Below, piece by piece: positions 1 through 23,911 of a stretch of DNA of 64,000 nt. The notes below the pieces were generated by a model. The model saw nothing but the letters and a program-made list of their open reading frames with translations. It was not told the origin of the DNA and searched no databases. Source of the stretch: Amorphochlora amoebiformis (Eukaryota; Cercozoa; Chlorarachniophyceae); NCBI GenBank assembly GCA_054601695.1, contig BAAHQB010000178.1, forward strand, positions 124,001 through 188,000, given 5' to 3'. How positions within the stretch are numbered: position 1 is the stretch's first letter; each line of letters starts with the position of its first letter. The translations under genes were made by a program, and so were the position numbers.

Positions 1-13173
<13,173 letters not shown>

Positions 13174-13183
13174 CATATATACA

Positions 13184-13249
<66 letters not shown>

Positions 13250-13399
13250 TATATGTATATGTATATATATATATGTATTGTATATAAGGTACTTTTCATA
13301 CAAAGCTACATATCGACCATACACATAAATATTTTCTGTGAACAATGCGTACATACGCATACCTATGTATATTACATTTCATACATATAGTGCTCTCCA

Positions 13400-13512
13400 T
13401 ATTTAGCATACATTTTTGAATTTTTTTGGGAAAATATTTCTTCGGAATCAAAGTTACACTTACATTTTTGAATTTTTTTGGGAAAATATTTCTTCGGAAT
13501 CAAAGTTACACT
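13400..13512. repeat. Two-copy direct repeat of about 55 bp
   Basis: Two nearly identical consecutive copies of a unit containing ACATTTTTGAATTTTTTTGG and ending in AATCAAAGTTACACTT. No coding signal was found. The region 13131-13848 otherwise holds TA repeat and short AT-rich unique segments. Confidence 0.8.
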
Positions 13513-13528
13513 TTGCATATGTATATAC

Positions 13529-13565
<37 letters not shown>

Positions 13566-13676
13566 AAATATAAATGCATATATAATATATTGCATATACA
13601 TACACTTATAATATGTAACATGATCGTTACATGTTCGAAGTTTTTTGCAAATTAGAGATCGATTTCGATTAGAAGT

Positions 13677-13707
<31 letters not shown>

Positions 13708-13848
13708 ATGTAGAGATATACATAAATATATTATGAAGATATATGTATTTATTTATATACACATATATTAACATATTATATATATATATGTATATATGTA
13801 CATATATATAGATCTTAACCCTAACCCTAACCCTAACCGTAACCGAAG

Positions 13849-13866
13849 GACAATGACTCCTATAAC

Positions 13867-13911
<45 letters not shown>

Positions 13912-14175
13912 TACATATACATATACATATGTATATATGGACATATTATTTATTATTATTATTATTATTATATTATACATATACATATACATATACATAT
14001 ATATATAATATGCATGTAATATAATATAATATAATAATATATATATAAGGCGCCCATGGTAGCCTACCCAGGCACAAATTTGCCACATAACAGCAGTGCA
14101 GTAAAGATACTAACAGGACTGCCCCTGTTTGTCCAGTTGCGGCGATTCACCAGAGAGAGAGTCTGCCCTAGATGA
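13849..14175 (+). CDS. Candidate last exons of the left-hand helical gene
   Basis: After the 13057-13130 exon (phase 0 end), 13849-13866 is an 18-nt phase-0 exon (DNDSYN) between a CCGAAG acceptor and GTTTAT. 14050-14175 is an AG-led phase-0 frame of 41 codons ending in TGA (APMVAYPGTNLPHNSSAVKI, then 21 more residues). The phases fit, but there is no homology, and the second piece might be the upstream flank of the transporter pseudogene instead. Confidence 0.3.
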
Positions 14176-14451
14176 TAAAAAGCATACACCTCGCCCCAAT
14201 GTCATAAACCATCACGACGCCCAAGTCTCTCGCAAGTCCAAAATGCAGGCCCTAATGTAGTGGCCCTACCCTAGGGACGGTGAGATGAGGGAACGGGTCC
14301 GCCGAGGCCTAGACCCAAGTCCACCACAACCCGCCCAACGCCCTCGAGGGCGCAGCATCGTTCAAACAAGAGGGTAATCCAGTATGGAAGGTATATGAGG
14401 CGACGATGTCTACGGTGACCAACTCTGTTCCCACTGTGGACCCTTCTCACG

Positions 14452-15353
14452 GCCATTGTGGCGCTCAAAAGCCCCGGGTCGTTTGCGTGGAAATTAGCCT
14501 TATCCATGGTTATACGGGCCTTGGCGTGCTCATAACCCTAACCTCCATGGGGATTCTCTCACCCCAGCCGACTTCATGAAGGTTTTAACCAAGCCGCTGC
14601 CTGTGGCCGTTGGGTTTGTATCTTGCTACGGGCTCATGCCGCTCATCGCGCTTGGCCTTGCTAAGGCGTTTTCGTTGTCTAAGCCCCTCACAGCCGGGCT
14701 GGTGCTCTGTGGAATCCATCAACGGTGGCCAAGCATCGAATCTGTGTGCCTATATCGCCAAGGGCAATGGCGCTGTCGGTAATGATGACACTCGCGACGA
14801 CAGTCGGTGCCATCTTCATGACTAAAAATGGATTTATATAACTACTTGCTGGCACCAGCGTGAATAATGGACGCCCAGGGGATGTGAGATATCCACAATG
14901 CAGGAAATGTTCCCCTTGCTGTTCGGCATGAGCATGAAGCATACACATTCCCATATGTAATGGTGGGATATTTTGACGCCGTAATACATATTACTATAGT
15001 CGTCGGCGTTATATACACATGTATGCTACATGGGGTCAGCGGTATGCACAGGTTACGCCCGACATATATCGGCCGGCTTAACACTGCATGGGCGGCGATG
15101 CTGCTCCACCTGTTGGGCGGGCTGGCAGGATACTGGGTGATGCGAATTCAAAGCCGGACGATGTCACGAGCCGCACGTCTGGTATCGAGACCCTATGAAG
15201 TCGTCCGCATTCGGATTTCTGCTCAAACTCGCTTGGTGACTATGCGCGAGGGTGCCACCTGCAATAACTACGGTAGTGTGGATGGCTCTATCGGGGCTCT
15301 CAATAATGGCCGTAGTGTGGCGTGGCATGCCTGTGAAGGATGGCAATTGGGGA
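14452..15353 (+). pseudogene. BASS/SLC10-type (bile acid:Na+ symporter family) transporter pseudogene
   Basis: Family motifs appear in the right order but in shifting frames. A degraded N-terminal segment (ALKSPGSFAWKLALS) and SLTPADFMKVLTKPLPVAVG come first, then YGLMPLIALGLAKAFSLSKP and TAGLVLCG. A frameshift near 14711 leads to SINGGQASNLCAYIAKG, which matches the family's conserved GGQASN signature. A second shift near 14763 leads to MALSVMMTLATTVGAIFMT, followed by an in-frame TAA and LLAGTSV. Further on are LLHLLGGLAGYW and, after another shift, MKSSAFGFLLKLA and RVPPAITTVVWMALSG, then VVWRGMPVKDG. The family normally forms a membrane transporter of about ten helices for organic anions with Na+. 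The copy has at least four frame breaks, no introns and no TA tracts, unlike every other gene here, so a processed or transferred copy is possible. Confidence 0.85.
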
Positions 15354-15895
15354 CGACACCACCGCGTATCGCTGAGAAGCCCCAATAGAGCCCGATGCCG
15401 CAGGCATCCTAAGGCAATTTAATCCATATTCTCCGTGTAACATTTCCGAGGGCTTGAATGAGAGATTAGAAACACAGCAAATACCCGCATTGGAATATCC
15501 CGGTGTATCTGTGTGTTATGGCCGCATTTGTTTTCTTCGCTTTCTTGTCCCCCCGTCGCACATGCCTGGTATTTCTATGTGTCTGGATTCTCCTTTTTCC
15601 TTCTTTTTATCAAACTTAAACCTGAAGCCTGCCGTCGGATGCCCCGAAACTGAGGGCTTCATACCATCTTACAATCTTATCAGACTTAAGACTCGGACTA
15701 GGTCTGGATCTGGGTTTAATATTCAATCTGCCCCAATGAGACTAGGCATATCGTGCTCGCCTGTGCATCTAGCGCTCATGTTCACGTAATGTCTTTGTTC
15801 ACGATTTTACACAAGTTTATGAAGAAATATTTGCATGGTCTATATATATATATATATAAATATGTATACAATTACGATGATGTTACATGTATATA
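15354..15895. other. Non-coding or unresolved stretch after the transporter pseudogene
   Basis: GC-richer unique DNA to about 15830, then TA repeat. A 111-codon frame at 15454-15789 has no recognisable domain and sits in the decayed region, so I do not call it. A short AG/GT-bounded segment (FMKKYLH, near 15815-15837) is possible but unsupported. Confidence 0.4.
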
Positions 15896-15945
15896 TATTA
15901 TATTCTCGACGAGATTGTTATGGGTGGTATGGTGCTGGAGACAAG
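15896..15945 (+). CDS. AP-3 sigma-like adaptor small-chain exon
   Basis: The frame YYILDEIVMGGMVLET, then AG and the donor GTTAGT. This peptide matches the conserved ILxExxMGGMVLET segment of adaptor-complex sigma subunits, closest to AP-3 sigma, part of the coat that sorts cargo to lysosome-like organelles. Oddly, no AG acceptor lies in the roughly 55 bp upstream, which is TA repeat. It may therefore be a donor-side copy of an exon located elsewhere, or a gene broken by the transporter insertion. The exon 13057-13130 ([15 protein letters not shown]) slightly resembles the ELDLIF segment that normally precedes it. Confidence 0.5.
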
Positions 15946-16045
15946 GTTAGTAAAATGAAATTATATATATAATGTATCTAAATATATATATATATAAATA
16001 TTTATATATATATATATATATGTGTGTGTCATATATGTACATATA

Positions 16046-16096
16046 CAGAAGTGTTACAAGAGGCATAATGCAAACGGTTGTTCAAATTTATAAACA

Positions 16097-16149
<53 letters not shown>

Positions 16150-16205
16150 GCCATATATGTACATATATAGAAAGATTACAAGTCTAGTTCGAACGGCTGT
16201 TTAAA

Positions 16206-16244
<39 letters not shown>

Positions 16245-16304
16245 TTCATGTATGTGCATATACAGAAGGATTACAAGGCCTGATGCGAAAATGTTCTTGA
16301 AACT

Positions 16305-16349
<45 letters not shown>

Positions 16350-16420
16350 TACATATGTGCATACATAGAAGGATTACAAATCCTGGTTCGAACGGCTCTT
16401 CAAACTTATATATATATATC

Positions 16421-16451
<31 letters not shown>

Positions 16452-16483
16452 CATATATAGGAGGATTACACGGCTCTTCAAAC

Positions 16484-16523
<40 letters not shown>

Positions 16524-16570
16524 TATATATGTACATATATAGGAGATTATCACCTATACTAAAATGGCAA
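16046..16570 (+). repeat. Six tandem acceptor-edge copies (AGAAGGATTACAAG type)
   Basis: At about 16049, 16169, 16266, 16368, 16460 and 16542, TACAG or TATAG is followed by variants of AAGGATTACAAGxCCTGGTT and then by TA repeat. Continuing the frame of the preceding AP-3 sigma-like exon (two bases left over), the first copy reads SVTRGIMQT before GTTGTT and others read RIT. One of them may be the real exon; the rest look like duplicated edges. Confidence 0.55.
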
Positions 16571-16606
16571 GAAAAATAATATAAACGGTATATAACTATA
16601 TATATA

Positions 16607-16679
<73 letters not shown>

Positions 16680-16706
16680 GCACACCTCTATTAATGTATA
16701 AAATTT

Positions 16707-16758
<52 letters not shown>

Positions 16759-16851
16759 TATATATATTATATATATGTATAATATATATATATATATATA
16801 TATATATTTTTATATATATTATATATTTTTTTTTAGCGATTATATATATAT

Positions 16852-16952
<101 letters not shown>

Positions 16953-17101
16953 GTATGTATATATATATATATATATGTATTGTATATACATACATATATG
17001 TATATATGTATGTATGTATAATATTCATCATATATATATATATATATATATACACGTCACAATGTACACACACATACATGCACGCTTCTATATGGATATA
17101 A

Positions 17102-17162
<61 letters not shown>

Positions 17163-17179
17163 TATGATATATAATGTGT

Positions 17180-17218
<39 letters not shown>

Positions 17219-17250
17219 ATAATGTACCCATGAACCCTTGAATATATCAG

Positions 17251-17379
17251 CCTGCGACGATCGCTGGGCAACTTTTGATGAAGAGACAACAAAAGGCATT
17301 CGCAGCGACAGCGGAGGGTGAAGAGCTAGAGCCTGATCTAGCTGATGGCCAAACAAGCCAAAAACTGACTTCAAGTTAG
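17251..17379 (+). CDS. Probable terminal exon, likely of the AP-3 sigma-like gene
   Basis: Acceptor ATATATCAG at 17242-17250, then a 42-codon frame (PATIAGQLLMKRQQKAFAAT, then AEGEELEPDLADGQTSQKLT and two serines) ending in TAG. Normal codon use and the acidic, polar tail fit a C-terminus. It lies about 100 bp upstream of the copia insertion. Assignment to the adaptor gene rests only on position and strand. Confidence 0.5.
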   Translation, partial: PATIAGQLLMKRQQKAFAATAEGEELEPDLADGQTSQKLTSS

Positions 17380-17476
17380 TCTCGTATCAATCTACACTGG
17401 TAGTAGAGCCTGAATTTACTAGATTGTGACTAGTGTGAATAGAATATAAGTCTGGAGATGAGCTCTAGGAGCTGTA

Positions 17477-17653
17477 TGTCAGTGAGGGATGAATGTGAAG
17501 ACAGAATGACGAGACCGCCGACAAATTAGGTTTTACCGAATTAGTCATATGAGCGGAAGAACAGTTCATTAGTTTAAGTTACCGCTCACGCATCGGCAAG
17601 TTACTACGTAATCATAGACAGATCTCATCTGCATCACCGCCCACCACGTAATA
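17477..17653 (+). repeat. 5' LTR (177 bp)
   Basis: Begins TGTCAGTGAGGG and ends CCACGTAATA, so it ends in TA rather than the usual CA. By direct base-by-base reading it is identical to the 3' LTR. The primer-binding region follows immediately (GGTAATGAGCACTCCC), loosely like an initiator-Met tRNA complement. Confidence 0.97.
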
Positions 17654-17657
17654 GGTA

Positions 17658-17834
17658 ATGAGCACTCCCGCTTCCGCCGCAAGCGAACCAACCGCTGCTA
17701 CCCATGCCGTCATGACCCGCTCTGGTCGTGTGGTCACGGGTACGCAAGCCGAGACTAGGGCGACAGCGGAGGAGAAGAAACAAAGAGGAAACCCTCCGTC
17801 TGCTGAAAGCAAGATGGCCCAACACCAAGATTAA
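17658..17834 (+). CDS. Short Gag-leader frame (58 codons)
   Basis: ATG four bases after the LTR. The peptide starts MSTPASAASEPTAATHAVMT and ends SKMAQHQD before TAA. It may be the N-terminus of Gag left by a deletion of the capsid region, because the Pol frame starts in another phase only 46 bp further on. It has no recognisable domain. Confidence 0.4.
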   Translation: MSTPASAASEPTAATHAVMTRSGRVVTGTQAETRATAEEKKQRGNPPSAESKMAQHQD

Positions 17835-17879
17835 TGTCCACGAGGACGGACACGTGTCATCTGACAATGGCTCGGTGTC

Positions 17880-20800
17880 GTGGACGACTTGAGGACTCAA
17901 GTCTACCAAGTCAAGAAAGATGCCAAAGAACGAATGGCAAAAGGGATCGATACGATCAGGCATGATCCGGAACCCGGCAGTAACTTCTTTAACAGTTACC
18001 AAGGCCGAGGCCGAGGTCGTAGCCGCTCGCGTGGGCGAGGCTACAGACACCGGGGGCGTGGACGCCACCCGAGATACCAATGGTGGTATGGAACAAAGAG
18101 AAGCGGCTCTAACCAGCCAGAAAGGGAGCCCAAGAGGCCCAGACAAGCCCGGCGAGGCGAATGTCTTCTCTGTGGTGCTAAAGACCATTATATGGCAGCC
18201 TGCCCACACTCTGCTCGCTTTAAGAAGCTGATTCAGGGTAGTGAAAACTCTAGGGCAATGCTAGCGCAGCACCAGGTTGCCTCAGTGATCTCTTTGGATG
18301 AGACAAATACCCCTAAAGGGGGAGCCAAGACAACGAGAGTTGTGACTGCCATGCCCAATGTGCCTCTTGATGACAATTTATCTGATATCATAGATGTGTG
18401 TCCTTACATGGTGGAACCCAATATATATATAGAGCACAATATAGTTGCTGAGGTAGGTCATCCTGATAGAGTAATAGTAGACTCTGGAGCCACCTCTAAC
18501 TTCACGAATAATATCTCTTACGTGCACGAGATGCAACCGCTCAAAAAGAAAATACGAGTAAAAGTAGGCAAACAGGGCCACGCATACATATGCCACCACT
18601 ATGGATATATGTATTTTGATATGGACCTTGGAGAGGACCGAACATACACCCTGAAAGTGTTAGCCATTTACTCGAAGGACACCACAGGCACATTCCTATC
18701 TGTCGCACGGATGGATAAGAGAGGAATAAAAATAATAATCCACCAACGTAAAATAACGTTCGAATACGAGCAAGTGCACATAGGTTACGCGGATCTAGCT
18801 GGATCGAACCTGTACTACCTACGGGGTCAGCCAAAAACCCAAAGCAAAATGTACCAGGGGGTACACAACACTATTCTAATCCGCGAGACTGTGCCACTCG
18901 AAATGCTGAATCATCAGCGACTTTGCCACGTGTCTGCAAGAAAACAACGTCAAACGGCGCAACTGGTCCTGGGGATGAATTGCCCCCAGAGATTCAACTC
19001 AAAATTGAGATGCATGACATGCGAAGTGGCGAATTGCACGAGAATCCCGGTGAGAGGACCCGAAAGAGCCCCTCTGGTCCCAGTAGGGAAGATGGGGACC
19101 AAAACCATATATATATATACCTACCACCGATTGAACAGCGACCAAAAGACGCTGCCGGAATCCATAAGGGGATACCATGGATTTGTGGTCTTGGTTCACC
19201 ATGGATCCCGAGCTTTATTTTTGCGCCTAATTAAAAACAAAAGGGAAACGCTTAATACCGTTAAGACGGTTATAGCCACTCTTAAGACTCAATTTGGCGT
19301 TTCAATAAATGAATTCCGAGCCGATGGGGAAGGGACCTACGTATCCCGAGGGATGCAGGATCACCTCAGGGACCAAGGAATACGATGGAACCCCTCGACA
19401 CCGTATAGGCCGGAGCAAAACGGAGTGAGTGAGAGAATAATCCAGACGATTATGCGTATGACTCGCGCAATTCTGCATCACGCATCACTCACATACGGAT
19501 ATTGGTGCTATGCCGCACAGGTCGCGGCCCACACCTACAATAGACTGAAACATAGCACGCTCGCAACTGCTGTGCCATGGGAAGTTTTGACCAATTACAA
19601 ACCCAATATATCTTATTTTCGTGTATTTGGGTGCATCTGTCTGGTACATATACCAAAAGAACAGCGCCAGGAGGAGACTAAACTCATGAAAAGGCCTTCG
19701 AGCCTATATGATCGTGGTAGATACATGAGATTCGTGGGATACACGAACCAGCCTGGCCAATATATATTGCGTGACAAAAGAGGAAAACAGTACAGACGAA
19801 TGGTCAACGTGTGGTACGAGAAAATGTTCAAATTTCCACAAGAACAAATTGAGGAAAGGAATGATGAAATCAAAAATAACTCAGATGAGCAGCGTGCACA
19901 GCAGGAAGCACATGAGAGCTCACAGCCTAGGCGATCAGCCCGAGAGGCTAGAGGAGTTAGAGCACCACTATATGGACTCGATGACTACATTTTCGAACTT
20001 TCCCACCACTTAAACGCGAGCGTGGCTGATATCAAGTTCGTCCCTCCGAAGGATGACCTATATATATATATGAATAAACAACCCACGGTGCAACAATTGG
20101 AGGACATTCCTCTCAGTTATTATGACGCAATAAATTGCAGGGAAAAGAGTGAATGGAAAAAGGCAATTCAGAGTGAATATGACAGCCTGGTTGAGAACAA
20201 CACATGGACGCTAATGTCCTGCCCAAAAGGGGTACGACCATTAACCACAAAGCATGTGTATACGAAAAAGCTCAAACCTGATAATACCATAAGGTATAAA
20301 ATGAGACTTGTTGCGAGAGGCTTCAACCAACAAGAAGGAAAAGAATACTTTTTCACCTATGCGCCAACCCTCTCGTTGAATTCCCTTCGCATTATGCTGG
20401 CGTTAGCCACCGTGTGGAGCCTGAAAGGCCACAACATAGACATAACCACGGCATATCTGTATGCGAAAATAGACGCAGATATATACCTGAAAATACCCAA
20501 AGGGTATCAGCCCACGACACCAAGAGAACGCAGGATCATGATCACACCCGGTGAGAAAGTCCTGAAACTCAATAAATCAATATATGGACTGAAACAGTCA
20601 GGCCACTTGTGGAACAAAACACTCGTGGAATTCATCACATCCTTTGGATTCAAACAGTCAGTGATTGACCCGGGCGTATTCACAGTCACCAGATATGGTA
20701 GAAAAATGATCCTGGGAGTGTTCGTGGATGATATACCCATATTTTACGCCGCGAAAAATGACTTGGAGTGGATTCTCCGAAACATAGGGAGCAGATTCAA

Positions 20801-21653
20801 ATTCAAAAATCTAGGACCCCTACATCATTGTCTCGGACTGGAAATTACCACTAATCCAAACGGCGAATTTGGGCTATCCCAAACCAGATATATACAGAGG
20901 TTGAGGGAGAAATACGCCCCAAACACACGAAAAGTACGCACCCCTATGGCCACGGCGTTCGACCCATTTCTGGATTCCGAAAGGGTCGGTAGTACCCGGT
21001 ACAGACAGAAAATTGGCGCGCTAATTTATTTATCGGTCGGAACTAGACCGGATATTTCTTACGCCATCGGAACCCTGGCCAGATTTTCCACGGAACCCAA
21101 GCAAACCCACATGGATGCATTGGACAGATTGATACATTACGTGGTAAATACGTCCACTGTGCGGATACAGTACAGGAGGACGGATACAATGCCCGAGGCA
21201 TATGTGGATGCCAGTTTTGCCCAATGTAAGGAAACAGGAAAATCCGTCTCTGGTCACGTTGTCAACTTGGCTGATGGCCCGGTAGTTTGGTCCAGCCACA
21301 GACAAAAAGTTGTCGCAAATTCCACCACAGAATCAGAATACATAGCATGTTCGGAATGCGTGAGGGACGTGATTTATGTCAGAGAATTACTAACCGAATT
21401 TGGTGTAAATCTTGACAGACCAGTGAACATTAACGAAGACAACCAACCAGCAATTGCAATTGCGACCAAGGAAGGTCTATCAAAGAAAAGCCGCTCGATA
21501 CGAGTTTCATACCACAACGTTCGGTATTCGATACGAGCAAAGGAGGTAAGGCTGATAAAGGTCGCCAGTGAGGATAACGTCGCTGACATACTTACCAAAC
21601 CTTTGGCTAACCATCCACATAAAAGACTATTCGTTAAAATGTTCCAAACCTGA
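17880..21653 (+). CDS. Copia-type Gag(NC)-Pol polyprotein, 1257 codons
   Basis: Residues about 41-66 are an RG/RS-rich basic stretch, then a CX2CX4HX4C zinc knuckle at 95-108. The protease motif DSGA is at 201-204. The integrase zinc domain uses H345, H350, C378, C381, and its core has D482 and E518 at exactly DX35E spacing. Reverse transcriptase covers about 775-1000, with NIDITTAYL and FVDD at 948-951. RNase H shows D1110, E1151 and D1187. The frame opens after a stop at 17862 and the first in-frame ATG is at 17934, so the true start, a frameshift or a splice is unresolved. The first integrase Asp, expected near 413, falls in IYIYTY encoded by a TA run and appears to be Tyr. Confidence 0.95.
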   Translation: MDDLRTQVYQVKKDAKERMAKGIDTIRHDPEPGSNFFNSYQGRGRGRSRSRGRGYRHRGRGRHPRYQWWYGTKRSGSNQPEREPKRPRQARRGECLLCGAKDHYMAACPHSARFKKLIQGSENSRAMLAQHQVASVISLDETNTPKGGAKTTRVVTAMPNVPLDDNLSDIIDVCPYMVEPNIYIEHNIVAEVGHPDRVIVDSGATSNFTNNISYVHEMQPLKKKIRVKVGKQGHAYICHHYGYMYFDMDLGEDRTYTLKVLAIYSKDTTGTFLSVARMDKRGIKIIIHQRKITFEYEQVHIGYADLAGSNLYYLRGQPKTQSKMYQGVHNTILIRETVPLEMLNHQRLCHVSARKQRQTAQLVLGMNCPQRFNSKLRCMTCEVANCTRIPVRGPERAPLVPVGKMGTKTIYIYTYHRLNSDQKTLPESIRGYHGFVVLVHHGSRALFLRLIKNKRETLNTVKTVIATLKTQFGVSINEFRADGEGTYVSRGMQDHLRDQGIRWNPSTPYRPEQNGVSERIIQTIMRMTRAILHHASLTYGYWCYAAQVAAHTYNRLKHSTLATAVPWEVLTNYKPNISYFRVFGCICLVHIPKEQRQEETKLMKRPSSLYDRGRYMRFVGYTNQPGQYILRDKRGKQYRRMVNVWYEKMFKFPQEQIEERNDEIKNNSDEQRAQQEAHESSQPRRSAREARGVRAPLYGLDDYIFELSHHLNASVADIKFVPPKDDLYIYMNKQPTVQQLEDIPLSYYDAINCREKSEWKKAIQSEYDSLVENNTWTLMSCPKGVRPLTTKHVYTKKLKPDNTIRYKMRLVARGFNQQEGKEYFFTYAPTLSLNSLRIMLALATVWSLKGHNIDITTAYLYAKIDADIYLKIPKGYQPTTPRERRIMITPGEKVLKLNKSIYGLKQSGHLWNKTLVEFITSFGFKQSVIDPGVFTVTRYGRKMILGVFVDDIPIFYAAKNDLEWILRNIGSRFKFKNLGPLHHCLGLEITTNPNGEFGLSQTRYIQRLREKYAPNTRKVRTPMATAFDPFLDSERVGSTRYRQKIGALIYLSVGTRPDISYAIGTLARFSTEPKQTHMDALDRLIHYVVNTSTVRIQYRRTDTMPEAYVDASFAQCKETGKSVSGHVVNLADGPVVWSSHRQKVVANSTTESEYIACSECVRDVIYVRELLTEFGVNLDRPVNINEDNQPAIAIATKEGLSKKSRSIRVSYHNVRYSIRAKEVRLIKVASEDNVADILTKPLANHPHKRLFVKMFQT

Positions 21654-21887
21654 GTGAATGTGGGAGGCAGAACGGACTGGTGAACATTCCACCTAGTGAG
21701 CGTTGGTGACTGTTGGACCATTATCGAGGCTTGATCACCCGTCGAGGTGGGGCAACACACCTGTCATAGCTCTGCCGGAACGCGAAGCCAGACCATTCTA
21801 CCAAGGGTGAAAACATAAAGATACACATATTTACATATGTATATGTATATATGTGGACAATAAACATTCCGAGGAGTACATATACCT

Positions 21888-21898
21888 TTGAGGGGGCG
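21888..21898 (+). other. Second polypurine-tract-like sequence
   Basis: TTTGAGGGGGCGT here matches the sequence abutting the 3' LTR at 22497-22509 but lies about 610 bp upstream. It could be a secondary plus-strand primer site or a remnant of a nested or recombined 3' end. Confidence 0.5.
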
Positions 21899-21899
21899 T

Positions 21900-22290
21900 A
21901 CACAAATGAATAAAAGAAGTGGTTTTTTCGAATTTTTCTCCACGAATTCAATATATTTAAAGTGGTTTTTGCAACACTTTCCACTAGAAATAAAAAGAAG
22001 TGGTTTTCGAATTTTTCTCCACGAATTGAATATATTTAAAGTGGTTTTTGCAATACTTTCCACTAGAAATAAAAAGAATTACAAGTGGTTTTTACATAGT
22101 TTTCCACTAAAAATATAGATAAAAGTACCTCAGTGGTTTTCAGATTTTTTCTCCACACAAATAGAAACATAAGTGTTTTATCGAATCATTTTTTTTCAAG
22201 AATCTCAAAGTTTTTTTTTTTGTATATATATACATATACAATTTTTTTTCACGAGTGGTTTTTCTTAAATTTTTCCACATAAGCCGATCA
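21900..22290 (+). repeat. Degenerate tandem repeat in the retroelement 3' UTR
   Basis: Four to six diverged units of about 65 bp rich in AGTGGTTTTT, CTCCACGAATT and TTTCCACTAGAAAT, between the Pol stop and the 3' LTR. A TA tract follows at about 22290-22480. No reading frame was found. Confidence 0.75.
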
Positions 22291-22302
22291 AGAATATATA
22301 TA

Positions 22303-22350
<48 letters not shown>

Positions 22351-22427
22351 TATATATACAAAAACACGGGACGTAAACACATCCATCATCACTTTTGTGC
22401 AAACCTCCTAAATTCATATATATGCAC

Positions 22428-22465
<38 letters not shown>

Positions 22466-22499
22466 ATATATATTAAATATATATAAATTTATAACGTTT

Positions 22500-22508
22500 G
22501 AGGGGGCG
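22500..22508 (+). promoter_or_regulatory. Polypurine tract next to the 3' LTR
   Basis: GAGGGGGCG immediately before the 3' LTR, the normal position of the plus-strand primer in LTR elements. Confidence 0.85.
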
Positions 22509-22685
22509 TGTCAGTGAGGGATGAATGTGAAGACAGAATGACGAGACCGCCGACAAATTAGGTTTTACCGAATTAGTCATATGAGCGGAAGAACAGTTCA
22601 TTAGTTTAAGTTACCGCTCACGCATCGGCAAGTTACTACGTAATCATAGACAGATCTCATCTGCATCACCGCCCACCACGTAATA
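22509..22685 (+). repeat. 3' LTR (177 bp)
   Basis: Identical to 17477-17653. It is followed by the target duplicate CTGTA. Confidence 0.97.
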
Positions 22686-23043
22686 CTGTATGCCAGTACC
22701 ACATATAGTATACGATCACGATCTAGACGATGTAAGTAGTCTCTGGAGTATTATCTCTAGTATCTGCTCAAGTGCTACTCAATGGTGCTACTAGTACGTA
22801 TGCTCTAGACTCTAGGGTCTACTTGGTCTAGTTAGTCTCTTAGATTTATAGTTAGCTAGGTTAATACTAGACGATAACCAGATATAATGAACCAGATATA
22901 ATGATTTTATGAATTTGTGAATCCACTCAAGCCAAACCCAGTAGTTCCCTAGCTAGTTAACCCAAAGTCTTTAGATTAGCAGCGGTATTAATCGACAAAA
23001 TCCTACTCAGTTCGAAAATGTGCCCGAGCTTGGGCCCCAACTC

Positions 23044-23559
23044 CTAAGGCATCTCACGTAAGTATCGGGCCGCCGGGGGACCACCCGCCGATCCTGGGGC
23101 TACAGGAGCCGCGCCCGGCGCGCTGGCAGCAGAACCTTGGCCGTAGTACGCTGCGTAGTAAGCCTCGGTGGCCTTGGCATCGTATCCGGCAGCCCCTGGC
23201 TGGGCTTTCGGGTCGTACGCCGCTGCGTGAGCCGCGTAGTTGGCGTAGTAGTCATGGTAGGCAGCGTAGGGGTCGGCGGTATTGGCTCTGTAATCGTAGC
23301 CTGGGTAAGCAGAGGCGCTGGGGTCGCTGTAGGGATCTAGAGGAAGACCTATTGGGTTGTGAGCGGTGAGCGATGTGGGGGATGGCTTAAATGGGTTAGT
23401 TTCTGAGAAATGACATACCAACGATCTTGGCGACTTCCTCGTAGGCTACGGGGAAGAGCTCAATGTAACGGCGGCCCATGTGTTCCTGGGATTACATAGA
23501 ATATAAACATTGCATGTTGTTCTTTTAAAACACAGCATTATGTACACACAAACACACAA

Positions 23560-23606
<47 letters not shown>

Positions 23607-23677
23607 TTCATATGTGTATACACAAATATGTATGAATGTATAAATACATCTATTTATTCATTTATTCACATTTATAA

Positions 23678-23725
<48 letters not shown>

Positions 23726-23843
23726 TCTGTATGTGAATGTATGCATGTATGATCTACCATATGACTACAATTAATGAATTCGCACCCAAATATATATATA
23801 TATATATATATATGTATTACCTATACATATACATATATATATA

Positions 23844-23911
<68 letters not shown>

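Larger units (their letters stand above)
17477..22685 (+). mobile_element. Ty1/copia LTR retrotransposon, recent, capsid missing
   Basis: 5209 bp bounded by identical 177-bp LTRs and a perfect 5-bp target duplication CTGTA (17472-17476 and 22686-22690). Domain order protease, integrase, reverse transcriptase, RNase H defines the copia superfamily. The Pol frame is open throughout, which with LTR identity implies a very young insertion. However, only 226 bp separate the 5' LTR from the Pol frame, too little for a Gag capsid, so this copy probably depends on another element for packaging. It inserted just 3' of the exon at 17251. Confidence 0.97.
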
